64,000 bases of DNA, taken from positions 1 to 64,000 of the forward strand of contig CAUYLG010048102.1 in assembly GCA_963573385.1 (NCBI GenBank), written 5' to 3'. The notes beneath the pieces are model-generated. The model was not told the DNA's origin and did no database searches. It was given only the letters and a program-made list of their open reading frames with translations. Position 1 is the first letter of the stretch. Each line of letters starts with the position of its first letter. Positions 51,056 to 64,000 of the stretch are shown in pieces. Source of the DNA: Cacajao melanocephalus. Lineage: Eukaryota > Chordata > Mammalia > Primates > Pitheciidae. The position numbers and the translations under genes were made by a program.

Positions 51056-51467
51056 ATGGCCCACAGATTGTACCTCAGGTTTTTTTATGCTCCTCATGAG
51101 CTGCTGAGGCTTCCCTTCTCCTTTCCTATTCCTGACAATGATCAGGAACTGCTAGTAAATAAAAATGGTGCCCTTTACACCAAGACATTTCTTGCAGCCA
51201 CAAAAGCTTTGCCACCGTGCAGTCTGCAGTCCTGACACTCATAACTCTTTGGCTCCTGTCACACAGATTCCTGATGCCTTTTGGTTTTTAGGAATCCCAG
51301 CCAAAAAAGAAAAGAGAAATTTCTTCCCAGATGAAAATACATCATGATCCAGGAAAGGGGAAGAAAAAGAGACCCGACTCATTGATGACTTAGTCCTCTC
51401 ATGACACTCAGGCCAACGCATGAATCCCAGGACTTAGCTTATATCCTATCATTTCTTGTTCTAGTAA

Positions 51468-51499
51468 CACAGAGACAGCCCCTCATCTGTAGAAGGGGC
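51468..51499 (+). repeat. 32-base copy of a MIR segment at 49256-49287
   Basis: Exact 32-base identity with the MIR core 2.2 kb away (CACAGAGACAGCCCCTCATC to AGAAGGGGC); the flanks are unrelated. Confidence 0.93.
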
Positions 51500-52559
51500 T
51501 ATCCTTTGTAACATTTCTTATTTTTCCCTGCCCAAGGCACTAGAGGGTAAGGAGGGGATAAAGGGAAAATAGGAAAGTGGATACTTTTCACAATACTCAG
51601 GTCTGGGAATGAGACAATTCAGCTATATTTTCTCTAATGTTCATCATGTTCTATGTTTTGGGCTCCTTTTGGCTATAAAATAAGGGTAAAAATCAATTTG
51701 AATTGGATTCTGCTACATGCAAAGAATTCCTGATGCTGCCTTGATAGCAGCACATGAAAAAAGATGCAAACAGCGTTAAGTGTCCTCAATGACTGCTGCC
51801 TTTATGCGACTTCCCCACAGACAACCCACACAAGACCAGGAGTCATAACCAGCCCTGTATTCTTCCTGTCGCTATGGAATTAATTTCTCAGACTGTATTC
51901 ACATTTTAGCATCCCCACAGTTTCCTCGTAGGGGGTGTGAGTTGAGGACAGGCAGGCTAGAAGGAAGCAGATCCCACCTCTAGAGGTTGGCACGGGATCC
52001 TTAGCTGAGGAATTTGACGAAGGTGGGTTGAGAACAGCTGGCCGGAGTCCTGTGGGATGTTGCCAACTTGGCCAAATTTCAATAATGCCCGTGGGGGTGG
52101 GTACCATAGGATTCACTGCTTGGAAACCCTGGGAGAGGCTGCTGCGCTTACTGGTTCCCAGCAGGCACCTTCTGTGTGGCCCACTATTGCTCTTTTGTCT
52201 GCCCTGCATCACTGTCCTTTTAGAAGTAGACCAGGCCTTCTTCCCACGACTCTACTGGGGCTGTCAGTCATGCCTGACCTGCCAGAAGCACAGGCATAGA
52301 CTCTGGCAGACCAGTGAGTCATTCCTGACCACTCCTAAGAACACAGAGATGGGTTCTTGCATAAACACCTGTTCCCATGAAGGGTCAACAGAGTCCTTTC
52401 CTTTGGAAGAGACATCAAGAGAAAAGGCGCCGGCCTTTTCAATCTGGGTTCATGAGCGCTAGTCACTCTTCCATTAGCCTTTGCTTTATGTTTTCTTTGC
52501 ACATTTGGCCTGAAATGACAATTGATCATTTGCTTTCCTGCATGATAGCTGTATTCTGC

Positions 52560-52665
52560 AGTAGAATGTAAGTTCAAGGAGAGCAAAGGCCTGCACTGTC
52601 TTGTTTGCTATTGAGTAACCAATGTCTAGCTCATACCAAGTGTGCAATTAGTATCTGCTGAATGA
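52560..52665 (+). mobile_element. L2 3' end fragment
   Basis: AGAATGTAAGTTCAAGGAGA, AGTATCTGCTGAATGACG. Confidence 0.7.
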
Positions 52666-53648
52666 CGAAGCGCCACCTACTGGCTGGAGGCCTCAAGAAG
52701 CCACCCTGTCATACCAGAGAAAAACAAAGGAAGAGAGGGAGACACGGAGAGGCTAAGTCATGTGAGCACCCACATCTAGCTGCATCAATGCAGAAGGCGT
52801 AATACGGTGCCATGGTGCTCTCACATACTGAGGTGTTTCAGGGTTTAAATAAATCTGGCAAAGTCTTCTACCAACCAACCATATTATTCCTTATTTTTAG
52901 TGTATTTCATAATATTATTTTATAATTACTAATATTTAATTAAAATAACCCTCACAAAATGAATAAATGGCTTAAAGAAGAGTCCAGCATTATAACCCAA
53001 AGTATAAAATAAATGAGTATATATAGATTTAAGTGATTTTTAAAATAAATAAATATAAATGGAGGAAAAGTTACCAATCTTCAATTACAGAGGAATTCTA
53101 ATAATACATGTAGATACTACTATCCCCTTTTGCAGGAGGACGATCTTAATACCTCTACTTCCAGTGCAGGGTAGATGTAATGACTCACTTCCAAAAAATA
53201 AAGTATGAAAGAGAAAATCAGTAGCGTTGTGGTGGAGAAGCCTAGCAAACATTGCCTTTACTACATAAGAATGGCTAACATTCCTGGTGATGTTGTGTGT
53301 GGACATCATGTACCTCCTGACGCAATATGAGGAGGAGGGCACTTTGCATCTGCGATAATTTTTCCAGAAACCTATAACCTCAGTCTAATTGTGAGAAAGC
53401 ATACCAGACAAACCAACTTAAGGGACATTTTAGAAACTACCTGACCAGTACTCCTCAAAACTATGGAGGTCAGTCATGAAAAATCAGGAAAGACTGTGAA
53501 ATTATGACAGACCCAGGGAGACGAAGGAAATAAAGCTTAAATGGAAAAATATGGGTGAAATGCAATAAAAGCTTGACATTTACCTGAAAAGCAATAGACC
53601 AATGTTGGTTTGTTAGTTTTGAGGAATGTACCACTGTTAGAAGATGCT

Positions 53649-53768
53649 GGCCAGGTACAGTGGCTCATGCCTGTAATCCTGGCACTTTGAGAGGCTGAGG
53701 CAAGTGGATCACCTGAGGTCAGGAGTTTAAGATCAGCCTGGCCAACATGGCAAAACCCCATCTCTACT

Positions 53769-53815
<47 letters not shown>

Positions 53816-53989
53816 TTAGCTGGGCATGGCAGTGGGAGCCTGTAATCCCAGCTACTTGGGAAACTGAGGCAGGGAGAGAACTGCTTGAACCTGGGAGGTG
53901 GAGGTTCCAGGGTGCCGAGATTGCACCACTGCCCTCGAGCCTGAGTAACAGAGGGAGACTCCGACTCAAAAAAAAAAAAAAAAAAAAAT
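53649..53989 (+). mobile_element. Alu with CA microsatellite in the linker
   Basis: GGCCAGGTACAGTGGCTCA to a run of about 20 A. The mid-Alu A-rich linker is replaced by (AC)n. Confidence 0.94.
53770..53813. repeat. (AC)n microsatellite, about 22 units
   Basis: Pure AC run, 44 bases. Confidence 0.97.
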
Positions 53990-54783
53990 GTTACCGCCAG
54001 GGGAAACTGAAACTGAATGACAGAAACATACAATCCCCTTTATACTACCTTTTAAACTTTTAAGTCTAACATCCTTCCAAATAAAAGTTTATAATTAAAA
54101 AAGGGAGTTCCATAAAGGAGCGACAGATTGAGAATAGCAGTAAGACAAGCTCATGTGAATGGCAAGAGAACAGCTGAGCTGACACTTCTGTTCCCAGTAT
54201 AAGCTCTTCCTTAGCTCCATTACAAAGTAGAGAAATGACTCTCCAATTGGATCTGACAAGAAATTGGCAAAAAATTTAAATTCTCAAGACTATTTGAAAT
54301 ATGAATTTACAACCACTATCATTCATGAGGAACTTCAAACTGAGTATGTATTATGCCTTGAGATATTAATGTTAGTAGAAAGATGCGTGATTAGCAAGGC
54401 AGTTAAAAACAAAGCGATCAGAATATGTAGAAGTTGTCTCAGTAATTTCTGAATGATGTTTAAAGTCTTGTGATAGTCGGCCTTAAGCTTGACAGGGTTT
54501 CACTGAACTCCCTGAAGAGGTTAGCAGTCTCTTTAGAGATTTCTTTCCCCAAAATGAAGGATCATAAAGTCCACTAAGGAGAACACTTACTTGTTTTTCT
54601 TGTCTTGGCAAAAACGGCTGTAAAAACATAACAAAGATAATATGGTAACAAAATAAAGTAAGTTCCTTAGACTGAATTACATGGGAGATATGCTACGGAG
54701 TTAAATCAAAGTACAGAGTACTGTGTGCGGGCTTATGCTATTTGATAGATTCTGTTTACATAATGAAAGACACAAAGAATTAG

Positions 54784-54784
<1 letters not shown>

Positions 54785-54818
<34 letters not shown>
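54785..54818. repeat. (TG)n microsatellite, about 17 units
   Basis: Uninterrupted TG run between TAGGTT and AACACG. Confidence 0.97.
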
Positions 54819-54820
<2 letters not shown>

Positions 54821-56249
54821 CACGAAAGGAAGATATCCTGTAGAAGTTATATACTGAGCAGTAAATTCCTACTTTAATAACAATATTTTATGAAAAGAGC
54901 AGATATGGAATCATTAGAGGCACAGTGCTTTAACTTGAATAACAAAAGGATTCTGGAGTAAGGTCACAGGGTGAGCACCCTCCAATGAATTCCTTTAATC
55001 CATCATTGCTAAGCAAGCCTGCAACAGAGTACTTGAAGCCAGCATGCACAAGCGCTGCTAGATGCCATTGATTTAGATAATCTTATAAAGGCAAGACTAA
55101 AAATAGCATTACAATTTTACAGTACTTTCTAATGACATGAGAGGTGGCATGAAAATCTGTATGGCACACAGCTTTGCTGGATAACTCAAAGCAAAGGACA
55201 TGTAAGAGATGGCACACGTGATGAAGGGACGGTTGCTGGTAGTATTCTATCTCACACTTTTGAAAAAACATCCATATTTTAAATCTGACCCTTCAGTGGA
55301 AAGGTGACAAGTGAGAAAGTAAATACTGTGCTTTTAGACAGAAACGCTGATACAAGATACAGCTTTTAGAGAATGTATGAAATTCTTTCCATTGTTACGG
55401 GACTGTGAGCCCAAACAATGATGTCACCTACAAAACCCTTCATTTCTATATACTTAGAAAACCTCAAAATAGATTTTTTAACCTTCAAAATTAACTTCCA
55501 AATTAAAAAAAAAATTACAGTTTTCACTTAACGTTGATAGGTTCTTGGAGGCTGCTGCTTTAAGCAAAATTATATACCCCATAACGAAATCAATTTCACC
55601 ATAGGGTAGTTGATATAAACAAGAGTTAAATTCCTATGGCACACAGTATTTTGTTTCACTTAAAAGGGTCACAGTGTCTGCGAACGTACTGACCACATTA
55701 AGTGAGGACTTATTGCACAGTGGGTTTTGAATGTTATCAACATGTTAAAGAATATTTAATAAATTATCAAAAGCAAATGATGGTCATCAAGAGAGACTTA
55801 AATATAATAGCTGAATGCTACACATATTTGTGTATGACTTTTGGATTGAATTAAACAGTGAGTAAAAATGTACCAAGGACGGCCAATCGTGTACTTTTTT
55901 TCCATTCAGATCTGCGAATTTTAGGAGGGATCTTTTTTTGGCGGTAATAGCCATTAAATCCAAGTACTTGTATAACATGTCCTTAAAACTAAGACTATGA
56001 ATCACTGTGTCACAAAGTACTAAACCAACATTTCAAAAATAATGAAGCCCATTCAATAATATTGCTATGTTTAAACAGATGAATACTTACAATGTTTTTC
56101 ATAAGAGTAAAAGGGTTTATTACTACTAAAGTAACTTAAAATGACTCCAACATATAATAAAATGAACTTTTCTGTTTTATAGTGTATTTATGTACCACAA
56201 TAAAAATATGTTTGCATTAGAATAGGTCAGATCAGAAATATTTTAGTGC

Positions 56250-56605
56250 TGTGACCCACAGTTTAAGGTCCAAGCTCCTTGGTATAGCACAAATACCCTC
56301 ACACAGTCTGAACTCTCTGCCTATCTCCCTATTATTTCTGGACACCACGATCTTTTAGGCCCCGGTGTTCATTCATACTACACATTTTTATCTAGAACCT
56401 TCATTTCTGACCTGGATACCTCTAAGCAATATTGCACAGTATGGTTCACATTATGGGGAAATTAGCAGTTGAGACTTCTGTCTCCCCTGTTTGCCTGTGA
56501 GGCTCTTTAAAGTCAGGAATCATGATGAACTTGTCTCTATATCCTCCACTTGACTAAGTGTCTTCAAACCCTTGCATACAACAGGAACTCAGTACTGGGT
56601 GGTTT
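56250..56605 (+). mobile_element. L2-like, divergent
   Basis: AAGGTCCAAGCTCCTTGGTA, CTTTAAAGTCAGGAATCATG and CATACAACAGGAACTCAGT resemble L2 order. Confidence 0.55.
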
Positions 56606-57519
56606 GCTAGGCTGAAATGTGTTTTGCAGCCCTTTCCTCCAGGATAGTTTGGATCTTCACATGTACATCTGGATATGCGACCTGCCTGTCCCCTTCATAA
56701 CCGGAAAATTAAACCTTGGCCTCTTGCTCACCTTGATTACTCTTCTCTGATCACTGCTAAAGCTGTGAACCCATGATCCATTCAATTTATGGTCTTTTCT
56801 GGAATCTAAAAAGTAGATCTTCTAACTCCTCCTGGGCCACCCACTGGCTTTCGGAGGTCCAGTGCTAGTATCATGCACCTGAGCCTTCTATATGGGAGCA
56901 TCTCAGGTAGTGGCCCAATGTCCATAGTCACCAAATACTGATTTACAATGGTGCTTCATTTCTTCAAATTGTGTTCTTAATAGAGCCGGTATTTATGGAA
57001 GGAAGTGTGGGTTTCTAAGGAAATTGTCTTACCAGGCATTCTACAATCAAAGGGGTCTTTCTTGTGTGTTGATACAGAATTGTATGGGAAATGATAGGGA
57101 TCAACAAAATCAATCAGATTTTCTGACTGCAGGGACTTTCTAATACAGGATTTGGTATGTAGTACACAGAACCCTCCACTTCCCATCCTCCTCCCCAGTT
57201 CCCCCATTTTAAATAAGTCCAACGAACAGCTCTTAGAACTGTTTGGACATATACTCTGGAAAATGCTGTTGTAGGGTAAATTTTCCAGAGACATCGCTTT
57301 GCTTCTAGAAATCTAGATAGTTTATCAGCTATGAGTAACAAAGCCAAGGAAGGACAACCGAAATCAACAAAACTCAAAAGAGTTCAGTTCTGAAAATTAC
57401 CAAATGAACAAAAAAATGGATGAATGCTCAGGGAAGACAACAGACTCAAGCTTAAGTCACCCAAGGTCCTGTCTGCTTAGCCTGCCATTCCCTGAAATGA
57501 TCCACAGGCACATGACGTG

Positions 57520-57625
57520 AAGGTCAGGTACTTATCTCAGCTGTACCTAAGGTTAAACTGGTGTTTAACCTTAGGCAAGTCATTTCCCCTTTGTGTGTCT
57601 CTATTTCCCATCTTTGAAATAAGAG
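57520..57625 (+). mobile_element. MIR fragment
   Basis: CCTTAGGCAAGTCATTTCCC, CCATCTTTGAAATAAGAG; cut by the next Alu. Confidence 0.6.
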
Positions 57626-57627
57626 AG

Positions 57628-57960
57628 GTGGCTAGGCACAGTGGCTTATGCTGTAATCTCGGCATTTTGGGAGGCTGAGGTGGATGGACTGCTTGAGGTC
57701 AGGAGTTTCAGACTAGCCTGGCCACACAAAAATCAGCCGGTGTGGTGGTATGTGCCTGTAATCCCAGCTACTCAGGAGGTTGAGGCAGGACAACTGCTTG
57801 AACCCAGGAGGCGGAGGTTGCAGTGAGCTGAGATTGCACCACTGCACTTGCTCTGCCTGGTGACAGAGCGAGGAGACTCTGTCAAAAAAGAAGGAAGCAA
57901 GTGGGGGCGGGGAGGAAATGGAAGGAAGAAAAAAAAACAAAAGAGAACAGAGGAGTAGGA
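57628..57960 (+). mobile_element. Alu
   Basis: GTGGCTAGGCACAGTGGCTT to a degraded G/A-rich tail; about 30 bases of the linker region are missing. Confidence 0.92.
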
Positions 57961-58263
57961 AGACAGCTTGTGTATGTGTCCGCCCACTAGCCAAATGGAA
58001 ACTATTACCAGAGAATGCTTATACACTGTTGGTGGGAATGCAAATTAGTGCTTCTATGGAAAACAGCATGGAGATTTCTCAAAGAACTAAAAATAGAGCT
58101 ACCATTATATCTAAGAATCCTACTGTCTATCTATCCAAAGGAAAAGAAATCAGTGTATCAAAAAGACAGCTATACTTGTGTGCTTACTACAGCACTATTC
58201 ACAACAGCAAAGATACAGAATCAGCCTAAGTGTCCATCAACGAATAAATGGAAAAAAGAAAAT

Positions 58264-58312
58264 GTGTGTGTGTGTGTGTGTGTATGTATATGTATGCATA
58301 TATGTATATGAA
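58264..58312. repeat. (TG)n / (TATG)n microsatellite inside L1
   Basis: TG run (58264-58283) grading into TATGTATATGTATGCATATA. Confidence 0.93.
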
Positions 58313-58317
58313 TACTA

Positions 58318-58744
<427 letters not shown>

Positions 58745-58979
58745 TCAGTTTTAAGTGGGAGCTAGTGTGTGCACACGGGCAGAGTGTGGAATAACAGACC
58801 TTGGAGACGCTGAAGGGTGGGAGGGGTGATGGATGAGAAATTACTCAATGGAGACAATGTACATTATTTTGGGTGACCTTATCTTAAAAGCCCAGACTTC
58901 ATCATTATATAATATATCTATGTAACAAAACTACTTGTACGACTTAAATTTATACAGAACAGAATAATAGGTTTACTAG

Positions 58980-59145
58980 ATAGAATGTCTCCTAGTCTTG
59001 TACTAACTACTTTACGTATTGTCACTTTTAATCTTTCCATCTCTTCTATAAAGTCACGAGGATGACTTTACAGTCATGAGGAAAAGTTCTTAGTTTTCAG
59101 ATGGAAGACTTGGTTAGGGTAAGTTAAACAACTCAGTGACAGCCT
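58980..59145 (-). mobile_element. MIR fragment
   Basis: GTACTAACTACTTTACGTAT, TTAGTTTTCAGATGGAAGAC. Confidence 0.55.
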
Positions 59146-60059
59146 GGCCCAGACTGGGTGCTCTGCTGTGTCTGCTGCCTGAATGACAGATCCCAGTGTA
59201 CAAGCCACAGGGCGATAGTCCCAGAGGACAAGCTACTTAAACAAGAGACAGCTGCCTCATACTTAATCCTGAGGACTCCTTGAGTTTACTGGTCACAGGA
59301 GTGTACATAGAGATCATAAAACACTCAGAGTCCTTGGACTTAGGTCATGCAATGAAATTAAACAGGCACTGGCCTGAAGTGAAAAAGAAGTCTGGCTGGA
59401 AGGTAGTAATTCGAGACTTTAGATATTCTCCCCCAGATCAACTGTTTTTTAATTCCTCAATCCATCCGAATCCTCCAAAATCAACTTTAGCATTCATCAT
59501 TCTTATTACCCTGTGTTTTCCCCGTCTCATTTTTCACTGTAGTCTGCTTAGCTGTGACATGTTCAGTATGCTGATGCATGGTAGCGCCTCATCTTCCCCC
59601 AAAGAGGTAGAAACCGACACAACTCTTAAGTATTATAAAATGTTTCAAAGATTGAGTTATGGGCTACTCTTTTCATGCAAATGCTACAAATTGCCTCTAA
59701 GAAGATACATCATTTCCTTCTATGGCTGGCATGTTCTCTCTTGGTTTTTCTCTTCTGCTTCAGTTTTCTTTTAGGTGTACTCAATTCCCATTTTACAAAT
59801 GGCCTGGGGTCTAAAGTTCAGCCTCTGAGTCTGTTGTTTAAAATTCAAATGTTCTTTCAAGGACACAGTGTTACTAAGGGGCTCTGTTCTTCCGTTAGCC
59901 CTCGAAAATTCACTTAATCCAAAGAGAGTTCTCACAGAATAGTCCTATACAAGAGGGCTGTATATAGTCCCATATAATAGTTCTATACGGTCATTATCTT
60001 ACGTATCATGTTTTCCTTGGAAATTATTTTCAGGTAGACACTCATTGCTGTATCAGAGG

Positions 60060-60240
60060 AAAATGCTGTGGACTTGGAGTCAAACAGATATGAGTTAGAA
60101 TTTCAGCTCTGTCATATTTAGCTGTGTGACTTGGTAAGAAAAGTGACTTAACCTGTGTGCTCCTTAATTTTCTAACTTATAAAACAGACCAAGCTTTACC
60201 TTGTAAGACTTGTGAAGATTTAAGGAGGGCAGGCCTGGAA
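60060..60240 (+). mobile_element. MIR
   Basis: GTGGACTTGGAGTCAAACAG, TTAGCTGTGTGACTTGGTAA and CTAACTTATAAAACAGACC. Confidence 0.85.
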
Positions 60241-60371
60241 TACTGTTCCCACCTAATCATCCTGGAAAACTCCTGTTCATCTTTTGAGGGCCACGATGTA
60301 GCTGTGTCAGTTTACTTCTGTAGGGTAAACACCACGAACTTAAACATATCCTTAGAATGACCCTGGATCGG

Positions 60372-60671
<300 letters not shown>

Positions 60672-60827
60672 CTATACGGCAGACTCATCTTAACATGTGT
60701 TCTGAGCTAGACAATCTAGGAGCAGCCCACCCAAAGATTCCTTCTTTGTCTATAAGAAACATCTGAGCGCACATAGGGTACCAGAGTCCTGAGTTTTGGG
60801 TTAAATGAAGGCTGCCAGTTAGAGTTC

Positions 60828-61496
<669 letters not shown>

Positions 61497-61835
61497 AGGT
61501 CATCAGTGGTTTAGTGAAAATGCTATGTTTAGTGAAAATGCTATGTAAACTGCATGATGTTTGCAGGGAGCTGAAGTTTTCTATCTTGTCCAGCCTGCTG
61601 CCACTGGACTCTGTCCCCTGATAAAAACCCATATCTGGTTCACTGCCTCTGGGTCTCTTCTTCAGCTTCTTGAATTTGATGCCTTTCCTAATGAGGTTCA
61701 TAGGGGTTTAACACAACAACTTCCTCTGAAATGTACTTCCCGTTGTTGGATACAATGAGTTCTAAATCTCTCTTCAAAGAACCAGTATGTCAGTATGTTC
61801 AGTTCTTTGTCTCCCATTTTAAGGTTTAACTTACA

Positions 61836-62257
61836 TGTAGTTTTAGTAAACAATCTTCTCCACTAGTTCTAATCAGTAGTAGTTCAAATCTGTTCCCCCA
61901 GTTCCCTGCCCTGTCTTGACTCATCCTGGTCACCTGGTTTGGCCTAGGTCACCCTTGGCTACCTGCGCTAACCCGTCTGTAACTGCCCTTCCCGCCAAAC
62001 TACGCACCCCACCACTCTGGCTCTTACCCCTGCTCGCTTTAAAATTGCCTGTCGGAATTAGTCTAGACCATGTAGTCTAACCCTAGCCGATAGGGGAACG
62101 ACACAGCAGGAGAAGTGACCATGATCAGGAATAAGTACCCCTTCCCCTCCCTTGTCCAGGGGTGCACTCACTATTGTTCCATCTGTGAGCTACACCCTTC
62201 TATAGAAGTAAACTGCCTTAGTGAGGAAATTTAAATTCGAGTGCTACTTCTTTTGCA
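61836..62257 (+). mobile_element. Possible ERV1-like solo LTR
   Basis: GGCTCTTACCCCTGCTCGC, a TTTAAAA box near 62038, CTATTGTTCCATCTGTGAGC and TAGAAGTAAACTGCC look like an LTR end, and the sequence stops at TTTTGCA. No convincing TSD; start uncertain; no coding capacity. Confidence 0.4.
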
Positions 62258-62639
62258 GCACTAAAAATGTGCATATAACACCATGGATCCCAGAAAGAGC
62301 TCAATGCATTCTACGTGAACATTTTTGAAGCAATGGCCTGGGCCCTGTTGTGTGCATCTATTTCTTCTTAACTTGCATTTGGGTTTCCACTCTTTCTCAT
62401 GCAGTCCTTGCACTTACTCCCTGTTCTGGGGATATGAGCAGGGGAGGAACAGTAGTTTTGACAGGACTGTGGAGAGGGGCAGCAAGGATGTTTAGGACTG
62501 AGGAGTGGTGTGAGAGCAGCAGACAAGGAAGGAAGGGAGTTCAGGTGTCTGGGAGTTTGGATATCAAGATTCAGCTCAAGTTTGTATCCGAAGTTCTGGA
62601 GATCCAGATGCTGCATCACACCCCTCAACTGGCTCAGAG

Positions 62640-62800
62640 TCGCTGCTCTTTAGAGTCCCTCCTTTTGCTCTGTGAGGCTCCCTCACTTTCTTATACCACA
62701 GCACCTAACAGACTCTATTGGAATTTTCCTTTACTCACCAGTAGCAGGAACCATGGCTTACTCAGCTCTAGGACTCTAGGAACCCTGGGAGAGATCCATT
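62640..62800 (+). mobile_element. L2-like fragment
   Basis: CAGTAGCAGGAACCATGGCTT after CTTATACCACAGCACCTAAC; divergent. Confidence 0.45.
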
Positions 62801-63179
62801 GGTAGACCCTCTGCTTGCCATTTCCTGGTCACTATCTACTGGTTCTGGCCAGAGCTTCATTCTCTAATGCTCCATCAAAGGCTCAAGAACTAGAGCAAAG
62901 TTTCACAGAATCTCTCTCATGCTTCTTTCTCTAAACCAGCACACTACATACTCTGGTCTCCTAAGACTGTGCTACTGGGGAAGTGATGAAAAGATGCTCC
63001 CTTGGGCTTTTCTCCTTCTCTTTTTAATTTAAGACTCAGCCAGGGAAGGCTGAGTCATCAAGCTTAAGGAGTAAAGAGATAAAAATGAAGGTGTCTGAAA
63101 CACAAAAGACTGAGGTAAAGTCAAGTGTATTTCTTTGGAGTACTCAAGGGGCCTGACTGAGAATGGGGCAAAGAATAAT

Positions 63180-63295
63180 GGCCTCTATTTTCTCAATAAT
63201 GCAACTGAACCTGGGAGAGGTTAAGTATTTACTCAAGTCCCTCAGTTGGTAAGAAGCAGACCTGTCATTAGAATTTCCAGGATTACTTGGCTCCT
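63180..63295 (-). mobile_element. MIR fragment
   Basis: CTATTTTCTCAATAATGCAAC, TTACTCAAGTCCCTCAGTTG and AGAATTTCCAGGATTACTTGG. Confidence 0.55.
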
Positions 63296-64000
63296 AAAGG
63301 ATATACACTTTTGTCTCTTCAGTGAAAACATCTCACCCCTTAGAAGTTCTCTTAATCGACGTCTGCTTAGCACAAAGTTCTCTGCAGACACCTAGGGCAG
63401 AATAGATGCCCAAGGCTGGTAAGACTCTCTTTAGTAGGATGTGAGGATGTGTTTTCCTACAAATGAGCTCTATGCTCAGCAAGACTGAGCTGTGATTGTT
63501 ACCAAAGGTATTTTTATATCTTATGTTTCTGATGTAATTGGAAATCTAATTAAACATTATTTGAGTGTATGGTATGTAACTGCAAAAGAATTGTCGTTTC
63601 CTTGAAAGGTAAGCTAAATGCTTTGCAACAGCTCGATGGAAACAAGTCCCTAAACAAATTTGCCTTCCTGTTAGGTGTGGATGAGACTAAAGGCGGGGGA
63701 TAGAGCTAATCCAGGACTGTCTTGGAACAGTGCTTAAGTTCCTGTTTTACTTTGAACGAAAGGACACTGATAACCAAAGAAGATGCATGAGGGTCGTTTA
63801 TGTAAGATACACAGCACTCAATTGGCAGACCAAAGGACCTGGCCTGTAGATGAAACGAAAGCAAATCAAGGTTAAAATATTTTGTGATTCTTGCTTTAGC
63901 TGACATTTTCAGTCATCTGAATCAGCATGGGTCCTCCATATTTCCCACAGGTGGCCTGCTCAGGTTGAGTTTCCTTTGGAGTAGCAGCCTGTGAGCTGAG

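Noticed and set aside
59280..59774. 164-codon open frame mostly outside repeats
   Set aside because: No recognised domain; length is compatible with chance in AT-moderate intron; no promoter or splice context seen.

Overview
The window is primate, almost certainly human, genomic DNA. It has Alu, L1, MIR, L2 and MaLR/THE1 repeats throughout, introns of 11-20 kb, and three exons that join in one reading frame on the minus strand. The exons encode consecutive parts of LARGE1 (LARGE xylosyl- and glucuronyltransferase 1, human 22q12.3), recognised from the protein sequence. The gene runs right to left. The exons at 39322-39477, 19194-19357 and 7826-8104 are 156, 164 and 279 bases long, have consensus GT/AG junctions and compatible phases, and together encode 199 residues plus two bases. 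They cover the end of the GT8-type xylosyltransferase domain, the linker, and the GT49-type glucuronyltransferase domain up to its DID metal-binding motif.

Layout. 1-7825 is intron 3' of the last exon: an L1 3' end at the left edge, Alus, a purine tract and MIR/L2 remnants. 8105-19193 is an 11.1-kb intron with a three-deep nest of L2, LTR and Alu, a run of three MIR copies, and a roughly 210-bp inverted duplication around an LTR/Alu nest. 19358-39321 is a 20-kb intron with many Alus, a THE1-type solo LTR, a 232-bp local direct duplication and a composite Alu. 39478-64000 is at least 24.5 kb of intron 5' of the first exon here. It holds an 88-bp tandem duplication, an 18-bp minisatellite, several solo LTRs, a MADE1 hairpin, two apparent short templated insertions, an L1 3' end split by an Alu, and an AT-rich, repeat-poor stretch at 52.8-57.5 kb.

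No other protein-coding gene, tRNA, rRNA or CRISPR array can be supported. The long open frames away from the exons are mostly translated Alu, L1 or LTR sequence. I see no undescribed biological system. The unusual material is structural: local duplications, templated insertions, palindromes and nested retroelements inside introns of one gene. Repeat family names come from recalled consensus sequences and were not checked with a program; repeat edges are approximate unless a target-site duplication (TSD) is given.
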